Assembly (NCBI GenBank): GCA_009103225.1
Contig: RHPI01000273.1
Location: 3,156-67,155, forward strand
Direction: 5' to 3'
Length of the DNA stretch: 64,000 bases
Source: Chlorokybus atmophyticus
Lineage: Eukaryota > Streptophyta > Chlorokybophyceae > Chlorokybales > Chlorokybaceae
The stretch's first letter is position 1; each line of letters starts with the position of its first letter. The position numbers and the translations under genes were made by a program. The notes beneath the pieces were generated by a model. The model was not told where the DNA came from. It did not search any database and worked only from the letters and a program-made list of their open reading frames with translations. Shown here piece after piece: positions 21,990 through 31,689 of the stretch.

Positions 21990-23480
21990 CAATAAGTGGA
22001 GGAGCCAATTCAGCTTCAGTGTGAAGGAGGTGGGCATTTGCTCAGCATACCAGATGGACATTAAACTAGTGGACACCGAACCGGTGTTCAGAATACAGTA
22101 CCGCCTCTCCAAGCTAGAAGAAGACTTGATGGAACTGAGGTGCAAGGCGCTGCTAGATGCAGGCCTGATCGAGGAGTCCACATCGGACTTTGCGGCCGCG
22201 ACCGTCATGCCCCTGAAGAAAGATTCAGCAAGCAACTGGACAGACCGGCGCATGTGTGGCGACTATCGCCCCCTCAACAACAAGATCAAGCAGGACAGGT
22301 ATCCAATGCCTACCGCAGAAGGCATCTTTGACGATGTAGGAGACTGTACGGTCTTTAGTATCCTGGATATGCGCCAACGGTACAACCAGATTGCCATCAA
22401 GGAGGAGGACAAGCACAAGACTTCCTTCTGGGGAAACCGGCAGCTGTACCAGTGGACGGTCATGCCCTTCGGACTGAAGAACGCTCCGGCCAAGTTCCAG
22501 CGCGTCATGGACAAAGCCCTCAAGGGGTTGGACTGCGCACGCTGCTACATCGACGACATCCTCATCTTCAATCACAGCAATGAGGAGCATCTCCAGCACG
22601 TCGAAGAGGTGCTACAGAGGCTGAAGGAAGTCGGGATGACGGTGCACCCTGACAAGTGCACCTTCTTCACCCACAAGGTACCCTACCTAGGACACATGAT
22701 TGTGCCCCATGGTGTGTACGTACAGCAGGCCAAAGTCGAGGCACTGGTGGCTATCCCTGCCCCCACAGACCTCACGCGGCTGCGGGCCTTCCTCGGCCTG
22801 GCCAACTATTACCGCCGGTTTGTCAAGGACTTTGCCAAGATCGCAAGGCCTCTCAATGAACTACTAAAGAAGGACACCGAGTTCCTGTGGAAGGAGGCGC
22901 AACAGGAGGCCTTTCAGGAGCTGAAGCTCCGCCTCACCACAGCTCCCATTCTGCAACGCCCTGACTACACCAGGTCGTTCATCAAGCACACAGACTGGAG
23001 CAAGCTCGGCATGGGGGCCGTGCTTGTACAGCACGACAACAACAAGAAGGAGCGCGTAGTGTCGTACGCCAGCCGCAGCAACAACAGGGCTGAGGCCAAC
23101 TACAGCAGCTACGAAGGGGAGTGTCTCGCCGCAGTGGGGCCATCTCCTTCTTCCGACCCTTCCTGTTTGGACGGCAGTTCCAACTGGTCACTGACCATCA
23201 ACCCCTTAAGTGGCTAATGAACAACCAGCACTTAACAGAAAAGTTAGCACGATGGGCGCTGCTGCTCCAGGAGTACAACGTTGAGGTGGAACACCGCGCA
23301 GGCCTTGCCAACCAGGATGCGGATGGCCTCAGCCGTAACCCCAACCTCAGCACCAACGACGCCACAGGCGCCCGACATGAGTTGGGTCCTACAGCTGCAC
23401 CTTCAGGTGTGGCCACCATGTTTGCTGTCGCTGCGCTACGCTCAGGACGCAGGACTCAGATCGCTGAGGCAGCAGCAGAC
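21990..23480 (+). pseudogene. pol: Gypsy reverse transcriptase and RNase H
   Basis: Copies element RNA into DNA and degrades the RNA strand. Seen: KKDSASNWTDRRMCGDYRPLN, the palm motif CYIDDILIFNH (YIDD at about 22545-22556), YLGHMI, LRAFLGLANYYRRFVKDFAKIARPL, then the RNase H start with SKLGMGAVLVQHD and RAEANYSSYEGECLAAV. A one-base loss at about 23136 (GTGGGGCC, where the conserved Trp codon is expected) shifts the frame; the RNase H C-terminus continues as FQLVTDHQPLKWLM and VEHRAGLANQDADGLSR in the new frame. All active-site acidic residues I can place are present. Confidence 0.9.
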
Positions 23481-24568
23481 GGGGACATGCCCGCTCTCGA
23501 GCCCGCCATCACCACCACAGATCCTTTATCCGAAGAAGCGATCGCTGCCGACCCTAAGGTGGATGATGAGGAGCTGGCACCCACCGACACACGACAAGAC
23601 ATCTGGCTGGACGAGCCATCCCTCGCACTGCTTCAGACTGGACAGCTTCCAGCAGGCATGAGCGCACGCGAGAAGGACCGCGTCCGGCAACGCACTCATC
23701 GTTACCGCTGGGCCAACGACAGGCTGTATCGACGGATACAAGATGCAGATCAGGAGGTCCCCACACCAGCTGCACGTGAAGGCATCATCTCCTCCCTTCA
23801 CACCGAGCTCGGGCACTTCGGTGTCAAGCGCACGGTCAGCCTGGTCAGGACCCAGTACTGGTGGTATGGGGTGCACAGACAGGTGCGGGAGTTCGTCAGC
23901 AACTGCCAGCAGTGTGACATGGTTCGCGCCAGCCTCAACACGCGCAACGCCACCTTGCATCCCCTTCCCATTTTCGGGTTCTACCGCTAGGGACTGGACA
24001 TCCTCGGAGACCTAGCGCCCTCAGCGCGAGGCAACCGCTACATCCTCGTCATGATCGAGCACTTCTCCAAGTGGGTGGAGCTGGTGCCCCTGCCCGACAA
24101 GAGCAGTGAGGGAGTAGCCCAGGCTTTCCTCTCCCATGTACTCGGACGCTTCGGCAGCTGCGCTGAAGTCCTCACCGACCAGGGTACGGAGTTCAGAGGA
24201 GCCTTCGACAAGCTTATCGACAGATGCTTCATCGACCACCGTCGCACCTCATGCGACCACCCGCAGGCTGACGGCCTCGCCGAGCGTACCGTGCAGACCA
24301 TCAAGAAGGCACTGCGCAAGTACGTCCTCGCCTACGAGAAAGATACCTGGGATGATCACCTCCCATGGGTAGCAATGGGCTACCGGCTGTTCAAGCAGGC
24401 AGCCCTGCGAAAGTACAGCCCATGTTATCTACTGTTCGGAAGGCAGCCATTGCTCCCTTTCCGCGTACAACAGGAGGTCGACAGAGTGGTGGACAATCTC
24501 GACAACCCCGACGAGATGTTGTATGATCTGACAGTGCGCTGTTCAAACACACAGTCCCCATGGCCTTC
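23480..24568 (+). pseudogene. pol: Gypsy integrase, 5' part (split by copia insertion)
   Basis: Inserts element cDNA into the genome. Seen: the H2C2 zinc domain (HTELGHFGVKRT ... CQQCD, about 23800-23925), a TAG nonsense codon at 23988-23990 where family members have Trp, then the DDE core: LDILGDL (first Asp), LTDQGTEF (second Asp, about 24175-24195) and GLAERTVQTIKKAL (Glu, about 24275). The frame shifts once more around 24530. At 24569 the copia element begins; integrase sequence resumes at 30021. Confidence 0.88.
24564..24568 (+). repeat. 5-bp target site duplication CCTTC (left)
   Basis: CCTTC directly abuts the copia left end; the same pentamer abuts the right end at 30016-30020. Removing the copia and one copy re-joins the gypsy integrase. 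Confidence 0.95.
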
Positions 24569-24970
24569 TGTTGGAGATATTCCTACATCCGGTCAGCCTG
24601 CCCTGCATACAAGAGAGAAGAGAAGGGACCTCGATGGGAGGACCTCGAAGACTCCGGACATGAAGGTCCTGGCGCGGACTGCAGAGAAGGGTCCTAGGAG
24701 AATCGTCATATCTCCTAGGATACTCAGTCTTATAGGACGTGGCATAGCTTGTTACAAAGCTTATCAAGTTAGCTACGTGGCACATCTTACAGCGTAGGAT
24801 ATGGTTCAGTATATCGGACGCTGTTGCATGTAGACCAGCAGTGTGTACAAACTGTGTACTGACTGGCGGGTATATAACCCCGCGGTCTGTTGGCAATAAA
24901 TCGGGAAGTGTGTTGCCTTCTCCTGTGTGTCATTGCTTGCCCTCTTCACTTGCATGCTTGCTTCTCAACA
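24569..24970 (+). repeat. Copia 5' LTR
   Basis: 402 bp, TGTTGGAGAT to CTTCTCAACA. Holds a TATATAA box at 24871-24877 and AATAAA at 24895-24900, placing promoter and polyadenylation signals about 20 bp apart near the 3' third. Confidence 0.95.
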
Positions 24971-24983
24971 GGTTATGGGCCCA
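24971..24983 (+). promoter_or_regulatory. Copia primer binding site matching the initiator-tRNA anticodon arm
   Basis: GGTTATGGGCCCA starts one base after the LTR. It is complementary to the anticodon stem-loop of eukaryotic initiator tRNA-Met (GGGCCCAUAACC), not to its 3' CCA end. Drosophila copia is known to prime from such a half-tRNA; use of the same primer here is inferred from the match. Confidence 0.85.
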
Positions 24984-25029
24984 CACTACGCGTGAAGAGT
25001 GTGAGAAAGAGATTGAAAGCAAAGTGAAG

Positions 25030-25265
25030 AAAAGTGACAAAGTGCATTGAAGTGAAGATCGAAGTCACTCAAGACTTAAGAGCGAAGAGAAGACTGAAGG
25101 CGCTGAAGAGTGAAGTGAAGACCGAAGTCGTTCAAGACCGAAGTCATTAAAGTCACTCAAGAGTGAAGTGTAGATTAAAGTTACTGAAGTCAACAAAGTC
25201 ACTCAAATCACAACACGTGAAGATTATCAAAGCAAGTCTCAAGTGCTAACTGCAAGAAGAAAGCA
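25030..25265 (+). repeat. Purine-rich leader with short repeats of GAAGTCACTCAAGA-like units
   Basis: Untranslated leader between the primer binding site and gag, dominated by GAAG, AAGTCA and CTCAAGA words. It may form part of the packaging or leader structure; function unknown. Confidence 0.6.
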
Positions 25266-25277
25266 GGCGCGGCAAAG

Positions 25278-27413
25278 ATGGAGGTAAGCTACGATAAAGG
25301 GCTGATCACAAAGCTGGACACAAACAACTACAGCACTTGGTGCGTAGAAATGAAGGCACTACTTATCCACAAGAAGATGTGGAAGTATGTTGACCCGAAG
25401 GCATCTGCACCAAGAGCAGGAGAAGAAAGCATCTGGCTTGAACACTCAGTTGAAGCACATTCCTTGATGGTGCTTAACTGCAAGCCACATCACTTTCCCA
25501 TGCTCACAGCATGTGAAGATGGCAGACAAGCTTGGGAGAAGCTTGCAGCCGTATTTCAAGCCAAGAACAACGCCAGAAAGATGCAATTACGCAAGCAGCT
25601 AAGCGCGCTTCATAAAGAGACGGCCGAGCCGGTCACAAAGTATGTTGCACGTGCGAGAGAGCTGTGGGCGGACCTCATCAACATCGGCCACAAGATGGAA
25701 GAGACGGAGGTCGTATTGACGATTGTTTCAGGACTGCCATTAGAGTACGAAGTTGTCGCTACTGTTGAGAAGCAAGCATGCAAGTGAAGAGGGCAAGCAA
25801 TGACACACAGGAGAAGGCAACACACTTCCCGATTTATTACCAACAGACCGCGGGGTTATATACCCGCCAGTCAGTACACAGTTTGTACACACTGCTGGTC
25901 TACATGCAACAGCGTCCGATATACTGAACCGACAATATCCTACGCTGTAAGATGTGCCACGTAGCTAACGTGATAAGCTTTGTAACAAGCTATGCCACGT
26001 CCTATAAGACTGAGTATCCTAGGAGATATGACGATTCTCCTAGGACCCTTCTCTGCAGTCCGCGCCAAGACCTTCATGTCCGGAGTCTTCGAGGTCCTCC
26101 CATCGAGGTCCCTTCTCTTCTCTCTTGTATGCAGGGCAGGCTGACCGGATGTAGGAATATCTTCAACAGCTACTCTGCTCGAGACATCGTCATCGGAGCT
26201 AACCCTAGACGATGTGCTACCCAAGTTGCTCACTGTGGAGCAACGCGTCTCAAAGAAGGAAGAGCAAGCGGACTCTGTGGCCTTCTACACACGAGACAAA
26301 TACAAGAAATTAAGCAACTATGAAGACAAGAACAAGGCGAAAGGCAGCAACTCAAAGTTCAAAAATCTCACATGCCACTATTGTGGTATTAAAGGACATA
26401 TCTCAAAGGATTGTCGTAAGCGCCAACGAGAGCAATCTGAAGCAGGCACCAGTAGCGACGCTCAACGCAAAGAAAAGAGTGTTGCATTTACTGCCTCAAG
26501 GAAGTTTGATACAACTTCATGGGCAATTAACTCAGGCTGTGACCAGCATCTCACACCGCACAAGGAGGTGATGGAGAACTACAGGAAGATGTCAACCACA
26601 AGGAAGGTGGAAGGCTTTAGTGGTCACGAGTTGGAAGCAATAGGAGTTGGTGAAGTGAGGCTTCAATGCAAGATTGGTGATGGTGAGAGAGAGGTGGTAC
26701 TGCGTGAAGTATTGCACGTACCTGGAGCTGCTGCAAGCTTGTTTTCTGTGAGAGTTGCTGAGCGCGTGGGAGCTGAGATAGTGATCCGGGAGGGACGCTG
26801 CTCCGTACGCATGGATGGGGTCGAGTACATGGTCGGCACCCAACGAGGAGGGCTCTACATTGTGGAGCAGACTCATGGCAGCAAGGCCATGATTGTGAAG
26901 GAGAAGGAGACGGCTGAGCTTTGGCATCGAAGGTTCGGGCATTTGGGCTACAGCAACCTCACACGCCTGGTCGCTGAAAACATGGTGAAGGGCATTACTG
27001 GGAGCAAGGAAGATTTTCAAGCGTCTTCAACTACGCTCTGTGAACCCTGTGTGTTGGCCAAGCAGCATCGCATGCCGTTCTCATCGTCTTCTTCAAGTAG
27101 CAAACATCCCTGCGAGCTTGTGCACATGGACGTTTGCGGGCCTATGCGCATTGTGGCGAAAGGAGGGGTAAGGTACTTTGCAACATTCCTCGACGACTAC
27201 AGCAAGCTTTCCATCGTCTTCCCTTTGATTCAAAAGTCAGAAGTCGCTGGAGCTGTGCGTACAGTCATTGCATTGCTTGAGATTCAATCGGGCAAGAAGA
27301 TGAAAGCAATGAGAAGTGATCGAGGAGGGGAGTACATCAACGCCCAGCTCAAAGAGTTCTTCGCCAGCAAAGGCATACGGCATGAGACAACAGCACCATA
27401 CACTCCGCAGTAG
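25278..27413 (+). pseudogene. Copia gag, protease and N-terminal integrase, broken
   Basis: Starts at ATG 25278 (MEVSYDKGLITKLDTNNYSTW, the UBN2/gag-like N-terminus of copia elements). A solo LTR interrupts gag at 25763-26173; its insert plus duplication is 411 bp, a multiple of three, and the frame resumes unchanged. The zinc knuckle CHYCGIKGHISKDC is at about 26373. The protease motif reads WAINSGCDQHL: the expected catalytic Asp is Asn (AAC at 26529-26531). Integrase begins with LWHRRFGHLGYSNL...CEPCVLAKQ (about 26920-27065), the first Asp in HMDVCGP and the second in MRSDRGGEY. TAG at 27411-27413 truncates the protein just before the catalytic Glu region. Confidence 0.92.
25763..26168 (-). 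mobile_element. Inverted solo copia LTR inside copia gag
   Basis: 406 bp, almost identical to the reverse complement of the flanking copia LTRs, bounded by TGTTGAGAAG and TCTTCAACA, with a perfect 5-bp duplication GCTAC (25758-25762 and 26169-26173). A full element of the same family inserted here and was later reduced to one LTR by LTR-LTR recombination. Confidence 0.95.
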
Positions 27414-29570
27414 AATGGAGCAGCTGAACGTCTCAACCGAACGTTGTTGGAGCGTGTTCGAGCCATGCTCAATGACACCAAGTTGGAGGACAGTTTGTGG
27501 AAAGAGGCCGTTCTCACTGCCAACTACATCCGCAACCGTTCACCGATAAGCTCTGAGCAAAAGACTCCGTGGGAGCTCTTTTACGGTGAAGCGCCAGATG
27601 TGAGTGGCATGCGTGTGTTCGGATGTGTGGCATATGCACTTGTGCCAAGTCAATTGCGACACAAGTTGGAGCCGGTCAGCAAGAAGGGCATCTTCGTTGG
27701 CTACGAACCAGGCTCAAAGGCGTACAAGGTCCTACTGGAGGACACGCGCAAGATTGTGGTGAGCAGAGAAGTCGTGTTCCACGAAGGCTCATCACAAGTT
27801 GAAGCTGAAGAAGGTTTCTACCCTCAAGATGAAGATGACAAAGCACAACCTGAAGAGCTTTCAAGCAGAGAAGAGGTTGAAGGCGAGGCATCAGTCATCA
27901 ATAAAGAGCAGGGCTCATCTGTAGCAGACGAGAAGCAGAAGCAGCAGGAGCAAGCTCGACGCTACCCAGTGAGGGAAAGACAAGCACCTGACTTCTACAA
28001 GGCACACATCGCTAGTGTGCACAATGACGAGAGTGAAGAACCAAGCACCTACGAGGAGGCATTGCGAGCACCAGATGCAGAACAATGGCAGCGAGCTATG
28101 GATGATGAGATTGCATCACTCCATGCCAACAACACATGGGTGTTGGAGAAGCCCCCGCAAGGTGTGAAGCCCATTCCGGTCAAGTGGGTGTTCAAGGTGA
28201 AGCGTGATGGTCAAGGCAACATCGAGCGCTACAAGGCAAGGTTGGTGGCAAAGGGATTTTTGCAACAAGAAGGTGTGGATTTCAATGAAGTGTTTGCACC
28301 TGCAAGTAAGCATGCAACCTTCCGCACATTGATCGCCATGGTTGCTGCTGAAGACCTCGAGTGTCACCACCTTGATGTGAAGACTGCTTTCCTTTACGGA
28401 GAGCTGGAGGAAGAGATCTACACCAAGCAACCACCAGGCTACGCAGAAGGGGAGCCAGGCATGGCTTGCAAGTTGATCAAGGCTTTGTATGGGCTGCGAC
28501 AAGCACCACGTGTGTGGCACATTCGCCTCACGAAAGAGTTGGAGAAACTCGGCTACAAAGCATCCTCAGCGGATCCGGGGCTCTTCATCCATGAAGAAAA
28601 GAAGGTTTACTTGCTCGTGTATGTGGACGACATCATTGTCACGGCCAAGCGAGTTGAAGACCTAAAGGAGACAAAAAACGGACTACAGCAAGCATTCGCA
28701 GTACGCGACCTTGGAGAGGTCAAGTTATTTCTTGGCATGGTGATAGAGCGTGACAGAGCAGCACGCACAATCAAGATCAGCCAAGAGCAGATGGTGAAGC
28801 AACTTGTCACCAAGTTCGGACTCAACGAAGCAAAGACCAAGTCTACTCCATTGGCACTCGGCACCAACCTCGTCAAAGCGAAAGATGAGGAAGTACTCGA
28901 CAAGGCTCAGTATCCCTATGGTGAGCTTGTTGGGAGTATGCTCTACCTAGCAGTGTGCACAAGACCCGACATCGCACATGCAGTTGGAGTGCTTGCGCGC
29001 TACATGTCTNCACCAAGCATGGAGCACTGGCGTGCAACGAAGGGAGTATTGCGCTACGTGGCTGGAAGCGCAAGTGTTGGCATCAAGTTTGGTTGCGGAA
29101 GCACAGAGATGGAGGGCTATTGCGACGCAGACTTTGCAGGTGACCTCGATAGCAGGAGGTCCACCACGGCGTACGTCTTCAAGTTGAATGGAGGCGTGGT
29201 GAGCTGGAACAGTAGGCTGCAACCCACAACAGCTGCATCTACTTCGGAAGCGGAGTACATGGCAGCATCGGCTGCAGTAAAGGAGGCGTTATGGCTTCGC
29301 AAGCTGATGGCAGATCTGGAGCACCCGATGGCGTGCATCACGATCAACTGCGACAACCAAGGTGCCATTAAGTTGCTGAAGCACCCCATCGCCTCGACAA
29401 GGACAAAGCACATTGATATCATGTATCACTTTGTGCGAGACAGAGTCACACGCAAGGAGGTTGAGTTCCAATATTGCAATACGGAAGACATGCTCGCGGA
29501 CTTCATGACGAAGCCACTGTCACCGCTGAAGTTCAAGGCATGTTGCAAGGGACTCGGCATATGTGCTTAG
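27414..29570 (+). pseudogene. Copia integrase C-terminus, reverse transcriptase and RNase H
   Basis: Same frame as the upstream part, separated only by the TAG at 27411. Opens with the integrase Glu region (NGAAERLNRTLLERVRAM), then the copia GKGY-like KKGIFVGYEPGSKAYKV, an acidic linker, RT (WVFKVKRDGQGNIERYKARLVAKG, HHLDVKTAFLYGELEEEIY, LLVYVDDIIVTAK with YVDD at about 28619) and RNase H (YCDADFAGDLDSRRSTT, STSEAEYMA, VRDRV, DMLADFMTKPL). Ends at TAG 29568. No other lesion seen apart from N at 29010. Confidence 0.93.
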
Positions 29571-29615
29571 GTGAAAGAAGACCAAGCGTTGGAGGCCAAG
29601 CTGCCCGCGTGGGAG

Positions 29616-30015
29616 TGTTGAAGATATTCCTACATCCGGTCAGCCTGCCCTGCATACAAGAGAGAAGAGAAGGGACCTCGATGGGAGGACCTCGAAGACT
29701 CCGGACATGAAGGTCCTGGCGCGGACTGCAGAGAAGGGTCCTAGGAGAATCGTCATATCTCCTAGGATACTCAGTCTTATAGGACGTGGCATAGCATGTT
29801 ACAAAGCTTATCAAGTTAGCTACGTGGCACATCTTACAGCGTAGGATATGGTTCAGTATATCGGACGCTGTTGCATGTAGACCAGCAGTGTGTACAAACC
29901 GTGTACTGACTGGCGGGTATATAACCCCGCGGTCTGTTGGTAATAAATCGGGAAGTGTATTGCCTTCTCCTGTGTCATTGCTTGCCCTCTTCACTTGCAT
30001 GCTTGCTTCTCAACA
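29616..30015 (+). repeat. Copia 3' LTR
   Basis: 400 bp, TGTTGAAGAT to CTTCTCAACA, preceded by a short purine run (GTGGGAG, 29609-29615) that would serve as polypurine tract. Differs from the 5' LTR at five bases and one GT dinucleotide. Confidence 0.95.
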
Positions 30016-30503
30016 CCTTCAACAACCTGCGCATCGCGCAGCACCGCGACACGCTGCGTTACGAGCGTGTGCGCAGTGGTTTCTACAAGGAGCGGGAGCG
30101 CCGCTTCGAGTCAGGAGACTTCGTCTACCGTATGGCGTCTACACGCGACACCCTCGATACCTCTGTCGGGCGTGCTGTCTACAAGGTATTGAAGGTGCAC
30201 CCCACAGGGGTACTGGACCTGCTGGGACAACGAGGCGAGCGCATGAAGGACAACATGGTCAACTGCGCGCCCTGTCATCTCCCCTACATTGCTGGCTTCA
30301 CCAAGATCCAGCACCCGCGTCCGCTACGCAGCACCCGATGCGAGAAGTGTGGCAGCGCCGACGACGACCCATTGATGATGTTATGCGACGGCTGTAATCA
30401 AAGCATGCACTGCTACTGCCTTGACCCTCCACTGGATGCAGTACCTTTGTGGGAGTACTGGTGCGATGACTGCCGCATCAACGGTCCCCCACACAGTCGG
30501 TAG
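30016..30503 (+). pseudogene. pol: Gypsy integrase 3' part with C-terminal PHD finger
   Basis: Starts with the right copy of CCTTC (30016-30020) and resumes gypsy integrase (NNLRIAQHRDTLRYERV), then ERRFESGDFVYRMA, the integrase C-terminal beta-barrel region of gypsy elements. The polyprotein ends in a PHD finger (30339-30473): C-x2-C, LCDGC, H-x2-C (MHCYC), WCDDC, i.e. the Cys4-His-Cys3 pattern, and stops at TAG 30501. Many gypsy integrases carry a chromodomain at this place; a PHD finger would likewise read histone tails, probably to steer integration. That role is inference. Confidence 0.85.
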
Positions 30504-30542
30504 GAACTGAGTTTTGGAACAGAGGGCTACCCCAGATTCTCA

Positions 30543-30549
30543 GGGGGGG
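30543..30549 (+). promoter_or_regulatory. Probable gypsy polypurine tract
   Basis: A run of seven G just before TGGCTTGTTGACT at 30550. Its position directly before segment A suggests plus-strand priming here, which would make segment A the start of the functional LTR. Confidence 0.5.
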
Positions 30550-30789
30550 TGGCTTGTTGACTGTGTGCACTACGACACAGTCTGTACACAAAGGTGGCGA
30601 GCGGCATCGGCTCGTCCACTGCACTGAACACCGCGTAGGCTCATCTTCAAGCCTATGCCCACGATTGGGGGGTTGTCTTTTGCTTGCATGACTCCAATGC
30701 AATGCACGGCACTAGCATGCGTGCAGCACTAGCACTCCTCCGCAGCCTGTCCGAGACAAGGTTGCCCTCGACCATGGCAGGCACGACAG
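30550..30789 (+). repeat. Gypsy segment A, first copy
   Basis: 240 bp, repeated at 31442-31681 with only a few differences. It sits between the polypurine tract and segment B. The A-B boundary (30780-30799) is a near-perfect palindrome, GGCACGACAGCTGTCATGCC. Confidence 0.88.
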
Positions 30790-30790
30790 C

Positions 30791-31680
30791 TGTCATGCCA
30801 TCTACCCTCGCATGCCAGTCCTTCTCGAGCATGCCTACACCCAGCCCCGCGCCCGGGCTACCAGCATGAAGACCGCGCGAGCCCCAGCCTACTGCTAGCT
30901 ACTGTACCTCTCATGTAGCATGTAGCTAGGGCTACTTTATAGACCTGTCTGTAGGGACCGCGCGTAGCTGATCAGTTGTAAGTCTGTTAAATAACACATG
31001 TGCTATATCGAGTCTTAGGGGATTTCCGAAATAGCATGAGGCCTCGATGTGACCGTTGGCCTAGTGCCCGCGTGGCACTGCACAGTCGTAATTTGCCATG
31101 TATAAGTAGGAAGTCACGTCACCAGACTGGCTGATGACACTGTAAGTGAGTACTGTGAGTACTAGGAGTACTAAAAAGTAAAGACTCTGTTTCTAAAGAG
31201 CTTGTGAAGCGACTTGAACTGGAAGCACGCTGTCCCGGTTGCCAAGAATTCCCTTACTGCGTGAGACACGGTGCATGCTCTTGTGCGCTGTGCCTGTCAT
31301 TGCTGTGAGCTTGGCGGTGGTGTGTTGTCTCTGTAGTCAGGGTGTTGTATCCACGTGTTGCACACTCATTCACCTCACTTAACAGTGTATAATTCTATCC
31401 ACTCATGCAAAGAACTGTGTCCACAGCACTACCTATCGAAGTGGCTTGTTGACTGTGTGCACTACGACACAGTCTGTACACAAAGGTGGCGAGCGGCATC
31501 GGCTCGTCCACTGCACTGAACACCGCGTAGGCTCATCTTCAAGCCTATGCCCACGATTGGGGGGGTGTCTTTTGCTTGCATGACTCCAATGCAATGCACG
31601 GCACTAGCATGCGTGCAGCACTAGCACTCCTCCGCAGCCTGTCCAAGACAAGGTTGCCCTCGACCATGGCAGGCACGACA
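30791..31680 (+). repeat. Gypsy right LTR (segments B plus A)
   Basis: 890 bp from TGTCATGCC to GGCACGACA (9-bp inverted ends with one mismatch), followed by GAGG. Segment B (30791-31441) matches 15160-15810; segment A (31442-31680) matches 30550-30788. Together with the extra A upstream this gives the order A-B-A at the right end but only B at the left end. Confidence 0.8.
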
Positions 31681-31689
31681 GAGGCCTGC

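Larger units (their letters stand above)
24569..30015 (+). mobile_element. Ty1/copia LTR retrotransposon inserted in the gypsy integrase
   Basis: LTRs of 402 and 400 bp start TGTTG and end CAACA, with a CCTTC duplication at both flanks. LTRs differ at about five bases plus one 2-bp indel (about 98.7 percent identity), so insertion was recent and after the gypsy. Internal order gag, protease, integrase, RT, RNase H defines Ty1/copia. The copy is disabled by an inverted solo LTR in gag, one nonsense codon in integrase and an Asp-to-Asn change in the protease active site. One undetermined base (29010) lies in the RT/RNase H region. Confidence 0.96.
15160..31680 (+). mobile_element. Ty3/gypsy LTR retrotransposon carrying a DNA methyltransferase and a PHD finger, interrupted by a copia element
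   Basis: Ends are TGTCATGCC (15160) and GGCACGACA (31680), flanked by a 4-bp duplication GAGG (15156-15159 and 31681-31684). Without the copia and its extra target copy the element is about 11.07 kb. Internal order: gag with two CCHC knuckles, aspartic protease, cytosine methyltransferase, reverse transcriptase, RNase H, integrase (H2C2 and DDE), PHD finger; the order PR-RT-RH-IN places it in Ty3/gypsy. Repeats at the two ends are about 98 percent identical (roughly 11 differences in 651 bp by eye), so the insertion is fairly recent. The coding region has at least three frameshifts and several nonsense codons, so this copy is not autonomous. Confidence 0.9.
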
